Source: Rhizobium metallidurans (GTDB taxonomy: Bacteria > Pseudomonadota > Alphaproteobacteria > Rhizobiales > Rhizobiaceae). From it: a DNA stretch of 63,849 nt. Under the pieces are notes generated by a model. That model was not told where the DNA came from. It worked only from the letters and a program-made list of their open reading frames with translations, and searched no databases. The DNA is taken from NCBI RefSeq assembly GCF_014196505.1, contig NZ_JACIDW010000020.1:1-63849 (forward strand), in the 5' to 3' direction. How positions within the stretch are numbered: position 1 is the stretch's first letter; the number at the start of each line of letters is the position of its first letter. Position numbers and translations under genes: made by a program. Shown in pieces: positions 61,344-63,849 of this stretch.

Positions 61344-61916
61344 ATGAACATGAACAACACCGTTATGAAGCCCGCATGGGCTGGAGCAACACTGCGTCTC
61401 GATCCTTCGCGTTTTCCGCAGCAAGTCAGCTACGCCATCCACGATTCCACGAGCGACGTGAGCATAACGATTGACGAACGTGGCGCCATTCTGCGCAAGA
61501 TCCTGCCTTCAAGCGGCCTGCCGCTCTCCATCGCGCTGCCGAAGCGGGCGTTCAAGGGCGTCGCCGCCCGCGCCATCGACCACGGAAACGGCGAAGTGAC
61601 CGTCACGCTCGAACTGCACCACGAAGATCCCGACCTCTGCGTGCCGCTTCTGGTCGCGCACGATCTCTCCGACATCGCCGCCGACTGGCGCGGCTGGTCC
61701 GAGGCCTTTCGCATTCCGATGCTGATGGTCGAGGCCGACGGCATCGCCCGCCCGCTGGAAGAACATCTTGGCGAACTGCGCACCAGCCACCTGAAGCCGC
61801 GCCGCCGCCACTCCTACTTCGCCAACCGCCGCCCACGCTTTCTCGTGCGCCGCTCGACCGGCACGCTCGGCGTCGCCATGAAGATCGAAGGCAAGGAAAT
61901 CATCGCCCGCAGCTGA
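61344..61916 (+). CDS. DUF6101 family protein
   Basis: A 190-residue soluble protein. The family core reads VSITIDERGAILRKILPSSGLPLSIALPKRAFKGVAARA, then VTVTLELHHEDPDLCVPLLVAHDLSDIAADWRGW; the C-terminal tail is basic (LKPRRRHSYFANRRPRFLVRRSTG). Rhizobiales-specific family I know as DUF6101; function unknown. An intrinsic terminator follows. Confidence 0.8.
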   Translation: MNMNNTVMKPAWAGATLRLDPSRFPQQVSYAIHDSTSDVSITIDERGAILRKILPSSGLPLSIALPKRAFKGVAARAIDHGNGEVTVTLELHHEDPDLCVPLLVAHDLSDIAADWRGWSEAFRIPMLMVEADGIARPLEEHLGELRTSHLKPRRRHSYFANRRPRFLVRRSTGTLGVAMKIEGKEIIARS

Positions 61917-61946
61917 GCGGCGACCTTATCCCGACAATACGGAAAC

Positions 61947-61970
61947 ACCCGGCCGGCGCGCCGGGTTTTT
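61947..61970 (+). terminator. Intrinsic terminator after DUF6101 gene
   Basis: ACCCGGC (61947-61953) and GCCGGGT (61960-61966) form a 7-bp stem, followed by TTTT, 30 bp past the stop. Typical rho-independent layout. Confidence 0.75.
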
Positions 61971-62012
61971 CGTTTTGATCAGCTGCCTTGTGATTGGTTT
62001 CGTATGGCCCGA

Positions 62013-62029
62013 TTATCAAAATGTGATAA
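62013..62029. promoter_or_regulatory. Palindromic autoregulatory operator of parDE
   Basis: TTATCAAAATGTGATAA is a 17-bp palindrome (6-bp perfect arms) 28 bp before the parD start. The sequence around it is the AT-rich part of the gap. ParD-type ribbon-helix-helix antitoxins bind such sites to repress their own operon. Confidence 0.6.
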
Positions 62030-62056
62030 CCTGTACCGATCATGAAAGGGGCCGAG

Positions 62057-62317
62057 ATGCCGTCAAGCTACAACATCGGAGCTCATTACGAGGGCCTCGT
62101 CAAAGAACTTGTCGATAGCGGTCGGTACGCCAGCGCCAGTGAGGTCATGCGTGACAGTCTGCGCCTGCTGGAACAGCGCGAAAAGATTCGCGCGCTCGAA
62201 CTCGAAAATCTCAAACGGGAATATGAAGCGGGAAAGGCAAGCGGGGAGCCCGAGGAGATCGATCCGGCGGAGTTCCTGCAGAGCCTGAAAGCAGAACGCG
62301 CTGCTCGTGGCAAATAG
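62057..62317 (+). CDS. ParD-like antitoxin (ribbon-helix-helix)
   Basis: An 86-residue antitoxin with a ribbon-helix-helix N-terminus (SYNIGAHYEGLVKELVDSGRYASASEVMRDSLRLLEQRE) and an unfolded C-terminal half that would wrap the toxin. The start is ATG 62057, with AGGGG 6 nt upstream; ATG 62042 lacks a Shine-Dalgarno. Overlaps parE by 11 bp and is preceded by a palindrome, probably autoregulatory. Confidence 0.88.
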   Translation: MPSSYNIGAHYEGLVKELVDSGRYASASEVMRDSLRLLEQREKIRALELENLKREYEAGKASGEPEEIDPAEFLQSLKAERAARGK

Positions 62318-62600
62318 CTATCGGCTATCGCCTCGTGCCAAGCGTCAGATGCGCGACATCTGGAGCGATATCGCCGTTCACAACGAAGCGGCGGCGGATC
62401 GCTTGATCCAAAGGCTTTTGGATCAGTTTGCATTGATTGCCGAACATCCCAAAATGGGCGCGGCTCGTCCAGAGATCAGCGCCCGCGCAAGATTGATCGT
62501 CGAAGGACGCTACGTGGCCATCTACGAACCGACGGACTACGGCGCCGAAATCGTCGTCATCGTCCACGGTATGCGCGATCCTTCAAGCTGGCTGGACTGA
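62307..62600 (+). CDS. ParE-like toxin (RelE/ParE superfamily)
   Basis: A 97-residue toxin of the RelE/ParE fold: YRLSPRAKRQMRDIWSDIAVH, DRLIQRLLDQFALIAEHPKMG, ARLIVEGRYVAIYEPTD and VIVHGMRD. ParE toxins inhibit gyrase; RelE relatives cut mRNA. The GTG start overlaps parD by 11 bp. Inserted between the DUF6101 gene and ubiA. Confidence 0.88.
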   Translation: MANSYRLSPRAKRQMRDIWSDIAVHNEAAADRLIQRLLDQFALIAEHPKMGAARPEISARARLIVEGRYVAIYEPTDYGAEIVVIVHGMRDPSSWLD

Positions 62601-62629
62601 TAAGACAACCAGCCAGGCTCTCGAGGTTC

Positions 62630-63589
62630 CTAAGGCAGAACGAACAGCAGCGACAGGAACAGGCCTGCGAAGATGATCATGCCGACGCGGTTGTTCGATT
62701 TGAACAGCACCAGGCACTGATCGGCATCGTTGATATCGAGCGTGATGATCTGCCACGCGAACATGCCGGCTGCGACAGCCAGGCCGAGATAGGCGATGAT
62801 GCCGACGCCCGACAGCAGGAAGGCCAGGAAGGTGAGGACCAGCATCAGGCCATAGAGACCGACCAGCCATGGCTTGGTGTTGTCGCCGAACAGGCGGGCG
62901 GTCGAGCGGACGCCGATCAGTTCGTCGTCTTCCTTGTCCTGATGCGCGTAGATGGTGTCGTAGCCGATCGTCCAGACGACAGCGCCGATATAGAGCAGGA
63001 TGGGCGCCAGCGAGAGGCTGCCGAAAATGGCGGCCCAGCCCATCAGCGCACCCCAGGAAAAGGCCAGGCCGAGGAAGAATTGCGGCCAATCGGTGAAGCG
63101 CTTTGCGAAGGGATAGAGCGCGACGATGCCGAGCGATGCCACGCCGAGGATGACGGAGAACCAGTTGAGCTGGAGGACGACCAGAAGGCCGACCAGCGCC
63201 TGCAGGATAATGAAGATCTTCGCCTGCGTGCGTGTGACGCGGCCCGACGGCAGCGGGCGCGAGCGGGTGCGCGCCACTTCCATGTCGATCTTGTGGTCGA
63301 CGAGGTCGTTATAGGTGCAGCCGGCACCGCGCATGGCAACGGAACCGACGAAATAAAGCACCAGATGATAGATCAGCTGGCCGCCGGAAAAGAGACCCAC
63401 CTGCGCCGCCGCATTGGCCGCCATCGCCGCCGACCAGAAGCATGGCCACAGCAGCAACTGCCAGCCGATCGGCCGATCCCAGCGCGCCAGCTGCGCATAG
63501 GGCCAGAGCCATGGCGGCAGCACCCGGTAAACCCAGTTGTTGGACGGCGCATCCGCAACGCGCCCGTTGATTCCGTCGATCTGTTGCAT
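62630..63589 (-). CDS. ubiA: 4-hydroxybenzoate polyprenyltransferase
   Basis: Prenylates 4-hydroxybenzoate in ubiquinone synthesis; integral membrane protein with about nine helices. The 319-residue product has both Asp-rich motifs: NDLVDHKIDMEVARTRSRPLPSG and DTIYAHQDKEDDELIGV. Fits UbiA over its length. Isolated gene on the minus strand, 29 bp past parE, which suggests the toxin pair was inserted next to it. Confidence 0.96.
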   Translation of the reverse strand: MQQIDGINGRVADAPSNNWVYRVLPPWLWPYAQLARWDRPIGWQLLLWPCFWSAAMAANAAAQVGLFSGGQLIYHLVLYFVGSVAMRGAGCTYNDLVDHKIDMEVARTRSRPLPSGRVTRTQAKIFIILQALVGLLVVLQLNWFSVILGVASLGIVALYPFAKRFTDWPQFFLGLAFSWGALMGWAAIFGSLSLAPILLYIGAVVWTIGYDTIYAHQDKEDDELIGVRSTARLFGDNTKPWLVGLYGLMLVLTFLAFLLSGVGIIAYLGLAVAAGMFAWQIITLDINDADQCLVLFKSNNRVGMIIFAGLFLSLLFVLP

Positions 63590-63669
63590 GCGGTCATCTA
63601 GCGACGTGGGGGATGTGGGGTCAAGCGGGATGGTGGAGGTGGTGCAGGATGGTGAGGATAGAGGGTGCG

Positions 63670-63765
63670 GTCCCCCTCATCTGCCTGCCGGCATCTTCTC
63701 CCCGCGGGGGAGAAGGGACTCGGGGCGGGCCGCTCGCGCCAACCTCCCCTTCTCCCCCGGCGGGG
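63670..63765. repeat. Palindromic intergenic repeat, right end
   Basis: TTCTCCCCGCGGGGGAGAA and a further CTTCTCCCCCGGCGGGGAG stretch, closely related to the repeat at 68-180, with a CTGCCTGCCGGCAT hairpin. It lies between ubiA and the right IS end, and is the sequence in which that element appears to be inserted. Confidence 0.65.
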
Positions 63766-63849
63766 AGCAACCATGTCTCATCCTTTCACATATTTCGGCG
63801 TCCATTCGGTCTGTCGGGTGAGGATTGTGTTGGCGAGAATGACGAGTTT
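63760..63849 (-). mobile_element. IS end with transposase C-terminus (right copy, partial)
   Basis: The reverse complement of 63778-63849 codes KLVILANTILTRQTEW then TPKYVKG and stop, identical to the frame at the left end. Inverted identity with 1-85 is perfect for 85 bp (63760-63844). The rest of the element lies outside the window. Confidence 0.6.

Noticed and set aside
1..63849. CRISPR array, tRNA or rRNA genes
   Set aside because: No regularly spaced direct repeats and no cloverleaf or rRNA-like sequence were recognised by eye; a dedicated tRNA scan could still find one in the gaps.

Overview
This is a chromosomal segment of a GC-rich alphaproteobacterium, most likely a member of the Rhizobiaceae (order Hyphomicrobiales). 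The call rests on gene content read from the translations: a coxBA-ctaB-coxF-ctaG-coxC oxidase operon, an IalB-family protein, bioMNY, a BA14K-type protein, a very large DUF1217 protein, GbcA, and several families of dispersed palindromic intergenic repeats typical of rhizobia. No rRNA, tRNA, CRISPR array or prophage was seen.

Layout. 1-230: end of an insertion sequence and a palindromic repeat. 0.27-5.6 kb: aa3-type cytochrome c oxidase operon on the minus strand. 5.9-15.5 kb: IalB protein, tldD, a secreted D-Ala-D-Ala carboxypeptidase, a NodB-fold deacetylase, pdxH, a lipoprotein, a J-domain protein, fabI, a histidine phosphatase and a DUF1344 protein. 15.7-21.3 kb: a CHASE-PAS-GGDEF-EAL c-di-GMP protein, aroC and ribB. 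21.3-27.2 kb: a KTSC protein, a YcaQ-like glycosylase, the biotin transporter bioMNY, a thioesterase, a MITE-like element, a histone-deacetylase-family hydrolase and xseB. 27.2-31.2 kb: accessory genes, namely two secreted unknowns, an SDR, a MntA/HepT toxin-antitoxin pair and a pirin. 31.3-44.4 kb: dxs, then a block with an SDR/AraC pair, cation antiporter, ion channel, EamA/LysR pair and chemoreceptor, then tlyA and a 23S rRNA methyltransferase. 43.8-47.3 kb: TetR/ridA with clustered operators, a 71-residue orphan gene behind two hairpins, and a second chemoreceptor. 47.5-50.1 kb: two acyl-CoA catabolism genes. 50.4-58.3 kb: corA, BA14K, a GH25 lysozyme-like protein, gbcA, a DUF6656-like protein, Sua5 and a D-2-hydroxyglutarate dehydrogenase-like enzyme. 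58.3-63.6 kb: a 912-residue DUF1217 repeat protein, a DUF6101 protein, parDE and ubiA. The window closes with a second, inverted copy of the same insertion-sequence end.

How it works together. Most genes are core metabolism and envelope functions: respiration (oxidase assembly, heme O, ubiquinone), isoprenoids (dxs), fatty acids (fabI), vitamins (pdxH, ribB, biotin uptake), aromatic amino acids (aroC), tRNA/rRNA modification and cell-wall turnover. Accessory islands (toxin-antitoxin pairs, regulator/target pairs, chemoreceptors) sit between them, often beside repeats.

The most unusual signals are non-coding: 85-bp perfect inverted repeats at the window ends that encode the same transposase C-terminus; a 270-bp MITE whose end touches a start codon and supplies its ribosome-binding site; three near-identical TetR-type operators, one lying between the -35 and -10 boxes of ridA; and paired hairpins upstream of an orphan gene, the second burying its Shine-Dalgarno sequence. 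No complete undescribed multi-gene system could be established from the sequence alone.
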